From: Numida meleagris
Lineage: Eukaryota; Chordata; Aves; Galliformes; Numididae
DNA length: 64,000 bases
Reading direction: 5' to 3'
NCBI RefSeq assembly: GCF_002078875.1
Contig: NC_034414.1
Location: forward strand, 32,111,773 to 32,175,772
Below, one piece after another: positions 51,301 through 64,000 of the stretch (the first letter of the stretch is position 1; each line of letters starts with the position of its first letter). Position numbers and translations under genes: made by a program. The notes below the pieces were generated by a model. The model was not told the origin of the DNA. It searched no databases and worked only from the letters and a program-made list of their open reading frames with translations.

Positions 51301-52822
51301 GGGCAAAGGAACATGGCTAAAAATTGAATAAAACTGTAGTCCTACCTATTCTGGGGAAGCTACTGCTTTTAGAACTACATCAGCTTTTCTTTCAGCTGAA
51401 AAGAGATCAAAGTAATTGAGGTTTGGTTAATTCCATATTTTGTGCATTAAGAATAGAATCAACAAGTAGTACAAAGGCAGGCATCCTTCAGAATATAATA
51501 CACATAGCAAGTAAGATTTGTCCACACACGTTGCATCACTTAATCAATTAATAAATACTTAGCTACCATTATAGAAATTGTTTCAGTCATTGTCTAGTTT
51601 TTACATTAGAAGCTGTGAGTCCAAGGCAACCAAAGCAAAGCTTGATGCACTTCAGCGCAAGGTCAGAGTGCCAGAAGTGCCAAAAGGGAGGAGGCATAGA
51701 GACTTCTGAGCCCATGGTATGTCAAGAAAAAAGGAGGATCACAAAAGCGCATGGATTAGTTTAGGCTGCCAGGGAACCATAGCCTAATTTAGGCTTGATA
51801 CAGAAGATTAAACTTAGTCTAAGGGCAGGAGACTGTGCTTCTCAAAGAATAAACTGAAGGATTTAAGTTAGATGCAGGAGATACTAAAATATAGCTTGAA
51901 TACAACTACAAGCTCAGTACTTTAGATAAAACATATCCGATCATGTTACTCTAAATAAATCAGCCTTGCACTAATTCCAGAGTGTTCAGAGAATCTTTTG
52001 TACTGGTTTAATTACACTGATTTTGAAAGAAACTTATAGCTAAGAGTATAGATTTGTGCACTGATAATCCTGGGACACTGTCCTTTATTCTTGGAAAGAA
52101 AGAGTTTCACAGAGAAATGATGAAAAGCCAGGAATGTAAAATTCAGATAACCCAAAATAAGTTTGGAGCACAAAGAGCCAAATGGTTGTTATTCTTAAAA
52201 AACCCCATATCTTCGTATGAGCCAAGAAGAAAAGGAGGACCAAAAAAAATAAGTAAAAACAACCTGGCTTTAACTTGCCCTCCAGCTGAACCAGTTTTGC
52301 GCAGGAAAAGACAACATATTTATTTATTGAAGTGGCCTTGTAGACTTGCACATATTCCACTTCTCTTCAAGAAAAACTACTTTCTAGTAAAGTCTTTTCT
52401 TCTGGAATGTCTGTATGGGGTCCATACGAGCTTCTAAGGATTTGGCTGTTGGTAGTTAATTTTTTCACCATCAAAAGTCCTTGCATGTAGTTTTATGAAA
52501 AATGCATTTTCAACATACTGCTCAGTATTGACCAGAAATGTAAAACATCTTGCAGTTGTTTTAAAATAAATGTTCTCTTTATTTATTCTTTTTGTTATAG
52601 ATTAGTCTATACATCTCAGCATAATGTAAATAATTTTATTTCCAAGAGACCCTTGTAATTAAATGCTGTTATATGAATTATTTCTAATACACATGTATTT
52701 AAGCAAACATTTCATCAAACAGATTCAGCTGAGTACTTGTTACACAAAAGCATAGCAGTATACTTGATTGGTGATTTTAATTATGAAGGTCACATCTGAA
52801 CGTATCTTTGAAGGACTGCATT

Positions 52823-52871
52823 TTGGTCCCTCACTGTTTCCATGTGAGGGACCAATAAAGCTGGCTTTATT
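52823..52871. repeat. Two abutting palindromes with opposed AATAAA signals
   Basis: The first is a 12-bp perfect stem (TTGGTCCCTCAC 52823-52834, GTGAGGGACCAA 52844-52855) with a 9-nt loop. The second is an 8-bp stem (AATAAAGC 52854-52861, GCTTTATT 52864-52871) with a 2-nt loop, sharing two bases with the first. AATAAA therefore reads on the plus strand at 52854-52859 and on the minus strand at 52871-52866. Located in the CDIN1 intron. Confidence 0.95.
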
Positions 52872-54302
52872 TCTTTGTTTCACTTTTTAAGTATTGAGCA
52901 TTACAACTTTCATATCACTACTTATCTCCCAGAAAAAGAAAATTATAATGATTCACAAATAAATGATTCAATTCTAAGTCAACTTAATGTGGTTCTTGAG
53001 AATCACAGTTTTGAGTAAACTGGTTTTACTAGTAGTACTAATAAACTCTATAGATGTAATAATTAAAAACTACTAGATACTGTAAGTTTGAAGACTCAAG
53101 CTTTAGTTTAGGGTACTTGTAGAAGTCTCATTCGTGTCAGTGGAGGGAACTGGATATTGGCAGAGCTAGGCTAGTAGGCAACAACTGCAAACCACATTTT
53201 CAAGTAAGGTCAATTGGCATCAGTCAGCCAACTTCCTTATGTCTAGACCACTTTACTACTGCTGATGACACAGCATGATATATCTTGGCAAACATTTAAT
53301 AGCCACTGCTCAGAAACTGACTTTCATCAGCAAGAATTTTTCCATTTAAACAGCTACCACAAGCTTAGTTCAGAATAATTTGTAATAAAGTATTCTTACT
53401 GCTCTTCATTTATAGTTTCAAAATCAGATAAAGGTACTTGTGCAAAAAGGAAGCGCATCTTAAAAATCTCTGAATGCAACTCAAAGATAACTATGGTTTT
53501 TTTTATTATTATCCTCTTCACTTTTTAAAATCCTCCTCACAATTTTGTGAGCCAGCAACACACACTATGATTTAAATAAAACATGCCTTCAAGGTATTAC
53601 ACAGATCTTTGTTTCTTTAACTTTACCAAATTGGGTCAAAAAAAAAAAACCTTAAAGCTTCAAAAAAATCAAGTAACTGAATATTTTTTTCTTTAAAAAT
53701 CTGATCCTTAATCTGTAACCTCAGAATGCAACAATATTGTTGGTCCCAAGCTCTCCTAGGGTACTTAACATTGTCTACCTACAGTAGCGTCTGTACAAAA
53801 ATATACTTGCTGTCAAATGCGGCTCATGAGAAGATTTAACAAGTTCTGATCACATACTTTTAATAATAATAGGAAACTTGTCCATAGCTCTAGCAAGCAA
53901 TATGTCAAACCCCACATGGAAGTTAGCAGAGTATTATGTCTCAAGGATCCAGGCATCCAGTTTATTCTACTTAAGGTAAAATTAAGCAAGTAAAACCTAA
54001 TCTGCTTTAAGCTTTGATGTTACCAGAGCAATTGGGTGAAGTCTTATTTTTACTGAAGACAAGGAAAAAAAAAATAAAGTCTATTAATATTTTATGAGAC
54101 TTCTAGTTTCAAGCAGGTTTTGACTCAAAAATGAAAATTTCTTTTGGGCTGAGAAAGGCAGGCATTTCCTTGACTGCCAGATATTGATGTGATACTCAGT
54201 TGATTTGGAATGCTGGAGCTATCAAAAAAGGCAGACAGAAACCAATATCAGGACTCTGCCTCTATAGTCACACCTCTCTTGGACACAATTAAGTTTTGAG
54301 GG

Positions 54303-54320
54303 TTTTTTTTTTTTTTTTTT
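54303..54320 (+). repeat. Poly-T (18)
   Basis: Uninterrupted T run in the CDIN1 intron. Confidence 0.95.
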
Positions 54321-57300
54321 AAAGTGTAAACTAGAGTAAGCCAGTATGGAGTCTTTTTCTCTCTGCAGTGAGGCTGTTAAGGCATCAAAGAGGTGTATTT
54401 CATCAGCCTTATAGTATGAATTAATTGTTCTTGGCATTTGGAGGAATAAAAACAAATCAAGTGATATTTATGCGGATATAGCAGACTGCTTAAAATATTT
54501 TAGAATTTTGCATATCACAACTTTTAAACACATATTAATAGAAAGCACCAAAACCCATGCAAAGCACTGTCATTAAAATATTGTAAGTGTAACTTTTATC
54601 TACATGATACATTTTTAATAAACAAACTGTCGAAACACATTATTCACTTACTCTTATTCATTCAGATCTGAGTACTGTTCTCCAGGCAAATAAAGGATTT
54701 TTATAATCCTCAATGACAAGTCAGTTTTTTTTTTTAAATATAGTTCTTATGGAAATTAACTTTTAAAAGCTATGATTAAATAACATTGAGGTTACACTGA
54801 TTTACAAGGATCAAGGCTTTCTAAGTGAAGACTAATGTGCTGAATGAGAAAGAAAACACATACTGGCTTAAGCTTTGACTGAACTTTGAATTTTTCGAAT
54901 TTTGTTGGTTTATATCCTAACTCATATTGAAACTCATTGTTTCGTTGTTTGTTAGACTGTGAGATGAGCATCTCTGAAAATGGCTGCGTATACTTAAGAT
55001 AAAACATCTTTTTCAGACTCGCATCTTCAAAAATCAGGCAGAAGCTCACCAGTCAGTAAGGTCTTGCAATATGAAGAGATTGTAAGGTACTCCATACGTC
55101 TTAATTGTGGGATTAGACTGTTGTAGTGAACATTAACATGCTACTCACATTAACATTTTGGAAGGAAACTGTTAATCCTTACAGTGCCAAAGAAATTGTG
55201 GTCAAAGTTTTCTCTAGCATTAATGGAGATCACCTGGGTATGCCTTTTGGAAAACAGTGCATTTTAGCTTTCTGAGAAGTTAGTTCACTATCCACCTGAA
55301 AGAAGTTAGAGCAAATAAACAATGTTCCAGCTACCTTACTTATTTACCTTACCTACTTGAAGATAAATCCAAGTTTCTCTAAAATATAAGGATCTTACAT
55401 TGCATAACCTTCTCAATACAGGACAGAGTGATGTAAGGCACCCTGGATGATGGGTAGAAGTAAGTGAAAGAATAATTGCATTCTGAAATGAACAATATGA
55501 GAAGCATTTCTACGTTTTCCTCAGAAATTTAATAAATTCCTTTCTGATGGAGGAAATCCAATATTCTATACCAACTGTTGCATCTACATATTTGTCTTTT
55601 GCAAGAAACTTTCATTCAAGGTTAGCACCCTATTTTACCATTCTTCTACAAGTGAGTTATTGTGTTCATGCTTCAAGCAGCAGAATCTTTCCATTCTACT
55701 TCTATTTAAGTAGTGCTACTTGTATACACCAGTTAAGACAGGGCAAAATTATTGCACAGCATACTTTGAGAAAAGGAGACTGTTTGCATTACAGAACTGT
55801 TCCATATATTGTCTTTGTAAACAACACTTCCTGATTAAACCCAGGCCAAAAGATGGCATTTTCTGAGGTACTTGCTTGTTAACTCAGTTTCCCTGAAAAA
55901 AAAAAAACCCACCAAAAAACACCTTATCCCCACTAGTTCACTCTCCAGACACTGTCGATGCAAGGTTGCAGTTGCTTGACTCTACGCATTTGAAGCTCCA
56001 GATCAAAGCTGAGAGGAGTGACTGAGGTTATTTCAAATATTTTGTTAGATTCATAGCAGCCCTCTCAAAGGAATGTTTGGCTGCAAACTACCTCTTATGC
56101 TGGGTGACAGAAAACATGAGAAAAGCTTTTGAGTAGAGTTAGATTGAGGTCCAGGCAGCCGTAAGTGCTGGTCAACTCATGTTGCCACTAGGTGATTAAT
56201 AGTTGTTTATTTTCAGGGCTGGAAGTAACAGGCCATCTTACGGCCAGTGCAGGATGATACCTGAATAATCTGTGAGTGCCTCAGAGGCTGCAGAAATCCT
56301 CTCTCTTTGTGCAGCTGCTTTATCTGTGACAATGCTAGCCAGAGTGATAGGACATGCCAAAAGTGCACTTAAGAGGGGACATGCAAGTGCTCTCACAGCA
56401 ATTTATTTGTTTTATAATTACTGTAAAATGGGAACAAACTAATTTTAAAAGTAGTTCAGCAAATTTTGATAGCAAAAGTGTTGATAAATGAACGCACTAT
56501 ATACCTGTGTTTAGCACTTGTTGAATATATATCCTGGAACCAGTATTAAAGTTCTCAAGATATTGCAAAAAAATTATTAGACAATAATATACAATAAAAA
56601 TATACATTGTTTGTTTTATATTGTGTGTAATGGATGAATTAACAAATGCAGGATAAGTTGTTTGTGCGTCCAGCTTCCCAGATCAGAGAATTAGTCCAAG
56701 AATGGATAGTAAATCACACTATCTTCACACAATGTTGTTTAGCAGTTTAACTGCCAAACACTCCATTATGCATAATTGACAGGCAAAAATATTTTGTGTG
56801 ATGCTGTACTTAAATTTACTGCCTCTGAAAGTATAAGTCACCTACTTGTATTAAGCAGGGAACAGATGAAAAAGAAAATACTATATCTGCTTCCCATTAT
56901 TATAGTACCTCATGTCCACCCAAAAGGACCTCTTCCAATGCAGAAGATATTCTTTAGCATCTTTGGAATCTGCTGGCAAACTTTAATTGTGCCTGGTGTC
57001 AACCCTCTTCCTTATGAATTTATCACTTTTAATGCCTGAGACCCTTCAGCTTGTATCCAAGTTGGTACATTAAACTCAGTGTACGTACAACCCCAGTTGG
57101 CTCTGCCCCAATTTGTATTTGCAAATAACTTAATTGTTAGTAAAAATGTATCCTAAGTTAAGTCTCATGTAGCATCTTGAATAACCTGCAAAATATCCAG
57201 TCCCTCTCCAGAAAACAAAACTATAAAAAAAATTTCACAAGGATTTAGATGGAGAATATTCCAGAGACTTCAGGACATAAGGCTTTTCGCAGAATTATGA

Positions 57301-57408
57301 CAGTCATTATTAGCTCAAAATGGTGCATAAGCGGGGATGTGCAAAGAAGGCCTCCTGTCCTTCCCACAAGGAGCAGCTTTTTTGTCTTCTTTCTCTTTAT
57401 ACATAGAC

Positions 57409-57422
57409 TATATATATATATA
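57409..57422 (+). repeat. TA dinucleotide repeat
   Basis: Seven TA units, followed at 57429-57440 by a short CA repeat. Confidence 0.85.
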
Positions 57423-60400
57423 AAGACATACACACACACCATACGTATCTGCCAGCTAAACACAGCACTATGTGCACCTTCTGAGAAATTCACACTGTTG
57501 TTTAGATTTATGTACAAGTTACTTATTTTTTCTTAGTATATACCAACACTAATAACAATTTCATTTCAACTTGGCTTACTACACAATGACCATTTTTAAC
57601 TCAACATTAAAATAGCAAATTCTGTTCACAAGAAAGATACACTAATGCAAGTTACCATGTAAAGGAGATCAGAAGGAGGGAGAGAAAGAATCCAAGGAAA
57701 ATACTATCACTTGTGCAGGCTTAAAAGTAATAGATTTGTCAAGATAGCCAATGACATACTACTATCTATGTCTAATGAGAATTCAGCCAGGAGTCTGCAA
57801 CACAATCACATTAGTATGAATATTTTCCCTCAAAGTCATGTGCTGAAAATAGTGGAAAACAAGTTGGACTCTATTCCTGTGTTCTATTTATCTTTGCCAT
57901 GCAATTACTAGATTGATCTTGTGTCAAGTCACTTACTCTGTATATGACATTCGTATGTTAGCTGTTCCCAAAGATGGTGTGAATCCCAATAGCCACAAGG
58001 TCATTGTGTTAAATATGGCAAAATCCTTTTAGACAAGTTCAAAACAAAATGACTGACTACATTTTTCCCCCCCAAGGGTTAGTATAATATAAACACCGGC
58101 ACTAGTCAATTGGAAGATATTGTAAAAATGGTCGTATTGAAAATAGAGTTTAATGGCATTGGTGGGTAAGAAATACATAAAACTTATGTGAAATGTTGCA
58201 ATATTAATGTTACATGCAATACAAGAGTTTTTCTCAGTAATTGCTGGTTTAGGTATTTGGTAACTATTACATATTTTTAACATTTATTGAAAACACACAT
58301 GCACAAAAAAATCCATTAAGCATTGGAAACTTCTAGTACAGAATAATATTTTCACCATAACTATTTATCTTACACCTTTTGTTTTACTTTAAGTATATTA
58401 TATTAAGGAAAATTATTGGTTGGCAGTCATTTAAGGGCATCAAAGATTGCACTAGCATTCTCTTTAAATGAGATAAATAGAACAAATATGAATGATTGAG
58501 CTGCTAGTCCTCCCATTAAGACAAAAGCAAAACTAATAGAAAAGCAACAAGAAGAAAAGTAATGAAATACAGCTTTTCCCTCCAAAGTAAGTTGAGACTG
58601 CAAATCAGCAGCTAGGAGCACCAAGAACAGCTGAACATCAATCAACATTACCAGCCACTCTGAGATTTGGCTAACTTCCACCAGGACACAGTTACCTTTT
58701 TTTTTCCTTCCAGTTCTTACATTGCCTAAAAGCTCAGAGTAAGTACATTAAATGATAAAATTTTATCTACTGTGGGCAGACATTTCCCTCTCCCTTGCCA
58801 ATCAAAAATGTTGATAATTTTTTTTGGTTACTTGTTTCCTTTTTAAAGTGCTTATTTTCTGTTGTTCTCTCCATGCATTTGATTGTGATGTCAAAGCATT
58901 CAAAACACAATGCAGGACAGAGGTTAAACATGGATCCTAAATTCCATTGTTGCCATTTTCTTACAGGAACCTTCTGAGAAAGCTGCTTCTCTCACATACC
59001 CATTTGTCACAGACAGCCACAATGCAGCATTAAAAGAGATGCTGACATAAGGTTTCCATCTGGTCCAACCTGATCACCAATCACCGTGCATGCTGAAGAT
59101 AGGACTGACACCTTCAACTTGAACTGAGTAATGGATGCCCAATATTGACAATAAAAGACACTTAAGCTACTTTCCCTGTTTGCTCCCTCACTTTATAGTG
59201 CTCTTACAACAGAGGGAGTTTTCCTGTCTGGTTAAGCTGGACTGCTGTTAGCTATGAGGCAACCCCTGTCCCCAGAAAAGTAGTCAACAGATAAGTGAAA
59301 AGGGAGAACAACCATAATATCTCGTTAAAGTAGACAGTCAGTGAGCATTTAGGCAATTTCAACTGTAGCTTTCCTTCTACTTCTAGGATCTCTCCATATC
59401 GACCCCTAACTTTTACCAGAGATCTGAAAAATCTCTTACCGCAACTTCAAGGCGCAGTATTCTTTATAAAGTAGCATTTCTACTACTTTTAAACAACTGA
59501 ATTGACTTGGCCTGTGTTCAACAGACCAGTACACATAACTATAAGCAGATACGAATGGACTCAGTAAGCCTGGCATCATCTTCCTGAACAGATGAATCGA
59601 CAGTGGGGTTTGGAGTTTCTCAGCACCAAGCCTGTACCACGTGAAATTTCTTTACTGACAAAGTTATTTCCACTAGGTTGCTAACTGGCATACTGACCAA
59701 TTATCACTTGAAATAGTATGGTACTGATAGTATTATTATTAGCACTACTATAGTTAGAAAATACAGCTACCCAATAAAAACCACCACCAAAACAGCTACA
59801 CCATACTCCCTCCCTCCCCATAAAAGCCCCCACTAGGAAGTATCTGGCAGCAAGATGTATAAATGGACATAGACATATGTTTCTTTTCTGAAGCCTCTCT
59901 CCTTGGAAAAGAGATCTTGCATTCGCACACCAATACCGTATGTTTTGCCATGGGGTAAATATGACTTAGAGACCTGCATCTCTCTCCCTTTCCACAACTG
60001 CTAAATCCCCATTTAACATTTTTTAAAAGCTATTTCTAAAGTCATACCAATAGACTAAGCATTATTTTAGTGAAGTTCAAAGAGAAGAGAGTACAGCTTT
60101 GCCTGTCCTACCTGATTTCACTATGGCAACAGCAGAATAACAGTAAATTCGGGAGATTAAAAGTGTTATTTTTCCTAGTGCCGCTGGAATTATAATGATT
60201 CAAGATTCATTTGTAATTTCTTGATTACCTATGGGCAATTTAGAACCATTCTTTAATTAACAAGTCAGGCCACATATGAAATGATAGAAATGGTATAGAA
60301 CAGTACAGAACAGCTTCTATTTGCTTAAGTAATGTTTCCACTTCAATGTACTTATTTGCTCTCATTTTCATAACACTGTCAGTATTTAGTGCTGCGCAAA

Positions 60401-63202
60401 TTTATGGAAATCTGAATTAAAGAGCTTTGTGGTACTGAGTGAGTCTTTTTTAAAAAATACATACTTAGACTGAAGTGACTTGACTTTCTGAAATGAAAGA
60501 AATAATGGAGGAACCACTACACTTTCTTGTGCTGTACTGTGAAGTAACGTCTGTCATTAACATATCACTGTCGGTAAAGTAAGCGGATTGGTTTTATCTC
60601 ACCTTACTTTGCACAAGAGTCTGTCCCATGCCTGTAAATAAGGATGGATACAATCTGATAGATTTGTAAACTTTTTCCATGGGCATTTAAGTACAACTGT
60701 GCATCTGCAACGTACCTTGCAGGAGTTGGGAGACTGTATAATATTTCCATTAGAAATATTGAAATTTTGAAATTGCATTTCAATTTTTAGAAAACCAACA
60801 CCCAAATGAAATGCTATATTTTGGTTGCTACCGTGTAAATACATAATAAACAAAATTTAATACAACAGCAGATGTGGTAAAGGAAAACATGACTTGCTGA
60901 TAGCAATGTGTCTGGCAGCCGTGACCAATCACAGAATGTTTGTTGTTTTAAATAGTAAAGACCCAGAAATCAAACCAAACACTTTTAACGAGTGTTCCAG
61001 TTATCTACATTTATACTGCAGATAACTATTCTGACTTTTATACATTGTCTGCAATTTAACAGTAACATGCCAGAAGGATGGCTACAGTACTTTTCGAACA
61101 TATACATAGAAATATGGACCACTATAAAGAAATGTTATTTCCATTTGCATTCCCCACAGGAAGAAGGAATCGATCTGTGTAACACTTGATCGTTAAAGGG
61201 AAGCAAAGCGACACAGCTAGGGAAAATACAAAATAATCCTATGAAGAGCTGGAAGAGATATTTTCAGGAAAATTCAACAATATAGCATTTGCTTAAAAGC
61301 TTACACAGTCCCCACCTGGAATCTGTAGTCAGGGCATTCAAGAAAGAAGTACTGTAAGTGCCACATGCAGATCAAGGCTACTGCAATGTCCAGGGAAATG
61401 AACAGCTAGCCATAGGAAAGATGAGGGGAATTCTGCATTTGCAGCATAAGAGAGCCGAGAGGAGAAGCAGTGTAATTGTTCACTGCTAGTGCACCCAAAG
61501 CAGGTCAGTCTCCCAGATAGGGCAATAGGACCAAAATTCTTCAAATGCTTTCAAAATTGAACTCAATAAGTGAAACAAAAGGGCTGTAAGACATGGCATT
61601 TGACAGCTAGGGACTAGACAGAGTGACAAAATCTTAGGCATCTAAAGAGAGTGCATGAAACTAATATACAAAATACTCTTCTCTTGAGCAATTAGAATTG
61701 ATATCACCATTGCTAACAAAATTAAATACAGAACCAAATATGTTTTCTTCACCCAAGTAACAAAGATGAATGCCTGTATAAGATGATGTATGTTTATAAA
61801 ACAGGATACGAGGTATTCCACATGCAAGAGGCTAGGAGATTTAAATAAGCTAAAATTAAAAAGAATCTTCTTTTCAAATGACCAGTATGAACTTGAACCA
61901 TTGTTTAGTTGCTGTGAAATCCCAGCCTACAGACATAGCTTAATAATTTAGTTTTCATAAATAATAATGCACTGTCTGATTTTTATCAAAGGTAACAACT
62001 TCAACTTGCAAAGGTTCTTGAGGCTTGGAAGACAAATACATAAAGATGAGCAAAATTTTTGAATTGAAGAAGAAAGTACAACCATAATATTTCTCCTTTT
62101 GCTTTCACAAACACATCAGGAACCTTAAGCTCTTCTGGCTCAGTATTATACAGATTGCTCATCTAATCCTCAAGCCTACAACACCAACCAAATGCACATC
62201 GAAAGAAATAGAAGCAACCACCAAAATTCAGAGATTTTAGTAAGAGCTACTTCAGTAGTTCCTTGTCCTAGTTTTCAAGGAAGGAATAAGCAAAACCCAC
62301 ACCACTCACATACTCTGCCATTTAAAAAAATACATTTCAGGGTTCCTCTGAAAGTTCTGGTTCTGATGTACACACAGTTCCTGGGAGCAGGTAGCCATCT
62401 CCTTGCCCTGACCCACCTGAAGAAGTGAACTCCATGTCAATATAGCACTTCACAAAGTACAGCAATTGGCATGTGAAAGCATAAAGCTCTCAGTGGGGAA
62501 TTTTTACCAGCAAAACAACCTCTTACCAGAGGTAAGTGTGACAGGCAGACTGCCTAGTCATTGGGTATGATGCAGGACCTGTCACAGACAACAAACCTGC
62601 CTGCAGTAAAAATGAATGCTGAATAGGAATGAATGCTTTTGCTTACAAATAGAGATTAATTTAACAGTAAAACTAAACAAAGTAATAGCAACTGAATCAA
62701 ATGTGACAGCAAAAAAACTCATTTTATGCACACACTTTATTACAGTTCTTAAGTTTGTGTTTGCATAGCTAGTGAATTTATGCTTCAGCATGCCTAAAAC
62801 TGAGTTACAGAGAAACATGCAGTGGTAATTTTCTTTACAGTCACCTACCAACTGGATGAGTAAAAAAAAAGAGGGCAACTGTTCAGAAAACAAGTAGCAT
62901 ACACTCAGCTTCTTAGTCTTCCCTGTCAAGTCCCATATGCAACAGAAATGTTTACAGGAAGGATGAGCCCTAAAACTTCCAGTATTCAAACTCTGAAGAA
63001 AGAACCACCTCCATCTACTTCCAGGTTCTGCTTCTAACAAGAATCCTTTTCACGGAATGTGCTTTTGGGATATTTAAGCAGCAACAAAAAACAAAAACAA
63101 CAGAAGAAACAGGAGAGAAAAAGAAAAGAAATAGAGAATATATAGTAACAGTGGAATTTGTGAAGAAAAAAGATGCAGAAAGATACATGAAGCAGTGGTG
63201 TG

Positions 63203-63475
63203 GAACATCATACAATAGTTAGGATAAAGAGGAATGGTTTTAAACTAAAGGAAAGGAGATTTAGATTAGATATCAGGGGAAGTTTTTTTACTGAGAGAGT
63301 GGTGAGGTGCCGGAACAGGCCCAGAGAGGTTGTGGATGCCCTGTCCCTGGCCAGGTTGGATGGGGCCTTGGGCAATCTGATTTGGTATGCCAGCAACCCT
63401 GCCTGGAGCAGGGAGGTTGGAACTTGATGATCTTTCAGGTCACTTTCAACCCAAGCTGTTCTATGATTCTATGAA
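63203..63475 (+). mobile_element. CR1 LINE 3' end, 5'-truncated
   Basis: The plus strand carries the end of the CR1 reverse-transcriptase ORF. The translation contains KRNGFKLKE, RFRLDIR, FFTERVV and REVVDALSL, followed by the conserved 3' UTR (ggttggaacttgatgatctt, caggtcactttcaaccc) and the terminal repeat tctatgattctatga. The frame is damaged by small indels and the element is only about 270 bp, as is usual for severely 5'-truncated CR1. It is dead as a mobile element. It lies inside the CDIN1 intron, on the strand opposite to the gene. Confidence 0.95.
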
Positions 63476-64000
63476 TAGTTAAGATAAAAATCCCCAAAGC
63501 ATTATGTTAGAAAAACAACTAAGCCACAGTTCTCATTCAGCACTAACTGGCACTTGCTAACAAACTTTCAATGAAGGCTATCAAGAAAGAAGCAGATGCT
63601 GAACAACAGCACCTAAGTGTTTGCCCATTTCCAAAAATATAAATAGTATAAAATAAGTTATAAGAGGAGCAAGCAACTACCTTTTCTTAGTTTGTACACA
63701 GGACTAAGTAAAATGTTATCTATACTTAGATTTTTTCCGTAAAACCAATTCAACAATTTTACTGTATTATCAGGTGTATTTAAATAGAAAGCTCTTAATT
63801 TACAATAAATATTTTAGTTTTAACATTACAGTACTTTTGAAATCTGTTTATCATTTGCAAATTCCAGTGCTTTGAGATGAATCTGAAAAATTCAGCAATG
63901 CTGGACTAACTTACAGGTAAATGGAATAGAAAGCTTTAACTGTTTACATATTTTTGTCATTCTAAGTGAATAAGTTTAAGAGTAAATAATTTTAAGATAC

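Larger units (their letters stand above)
48320..64000 (-). other. CDIN1: CDIN1 terminal intron (partial), no further exon recognised
   Basis: This is inferred from the acceptor at 48320-48321 and the minus orientation: everything to the right is intron until the penultimate coding exon, which should end with the codons for ...SYWN plus two bases of Arg. I looked on the minus strand for that peptide and for the preceding catalytic-region peptides and did not find them, so the intron is probably longer than 15.7 kb. A short exon could have been missed by eye. The content is AT-rich unique sequence, simple repeats, a double palindrome near 52.85 kb and a CR1 3' end near 63.3 kb. The open frames inside, such as the hydrophobic one on the minus strand at 58427-58681, look like chance. 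Confidence 0.75.

Noticed and set aside
58427..58681. Hydrophobic 84-codon minus-strand frame resembling a two-pass membrane protein
   Set aside because: It lies inside the CDIN1 intron, has no splice signals or family match, and hydrophobic frames are common in T-rich DNA.
59041..59120. Possible minus-strand CR1 remnant (ccatctggtccaacctgatc)
   Set aside because: Only a short, weak resemblance; the defining terminal repeat is absent.
59430..59465. Donor-like site on the minus strand after a short frame ending YCALKLR, examined as a CDIN1 exon
   Set aside because: The peptide does not fit the CDIN1 sequence I recall and no matching acceptor was seen.
62960..62995. Minus-strand FEYWKF peptide compared with the CDIN1 penultimate exon end (SYWNR)
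   Set aside because: Flanking residues and splice phase do not agree.

Overview
The window reads as vertebrate nuclear DNA, almost certainly from a bird and probably a galliform. The evidence is several CR1 LINE 3' ends carrying the avian 'gattctatga' tail, a solo avian-type retroviral LTR, CpG islands in an otherwise AT-rich background, and large gene-free stretches. No bacterial-style operons, CRISPR arrays, tRNAs or rRNAs were seen. Almost all open frames of 60-180 codons here are chance frames with no recognisable family.

The only protein-coding sequence I can support is the last coding exon of CDIN1 (human C15orf41, codanin-1 interacting nuclease 1) at 48184-48319 on the minus strand. 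The gene runs right to left, so 48320-64000 is CDIN1 intron, with no further exon that I could recognise. The sequence below 48184 begins with its 3' UTR. From established human synteny, CDIN1 lies tail-to-tail with the homeobox gene MEIS2. MEIS2 would therefore be expected to the left of position 1. No MEIS2 exon was seen here.

Layout: 1-1.8 kb is ordinary unique sequence. 1.8-10.2 kb is a cluster of CpG islands interleaved with AT-rich, complex sequence that looks like developmental regulatory DNA. It has no convincing ORF, but it contains a TATA box, a strong splice acceptor/donor pair (candidate 460-nt noncoding exon 6307-6766) and a strong donor at 9521. 10.2-22.7 kb is gene-free. 22.7-45 kb is gene-free with CR1 fragments, one solo LTR (33508-34029, minus), several near-perfect short palindromes and simple repeats. 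45-48.2 kb is the probable CDIN1 3' UTR and downstream region. 48.2-64 kb is CDIN1 intron, with a double palindrome carrying opposed poly(A) signals (52823-52871) and a CR1 3' end (63203-63475).

I found no clear new biological system. The most interesting parts are the ORF-less CpG-island cluster with its possible noncoding transcript, and the perfect short palindromes in the gene-free DNA.
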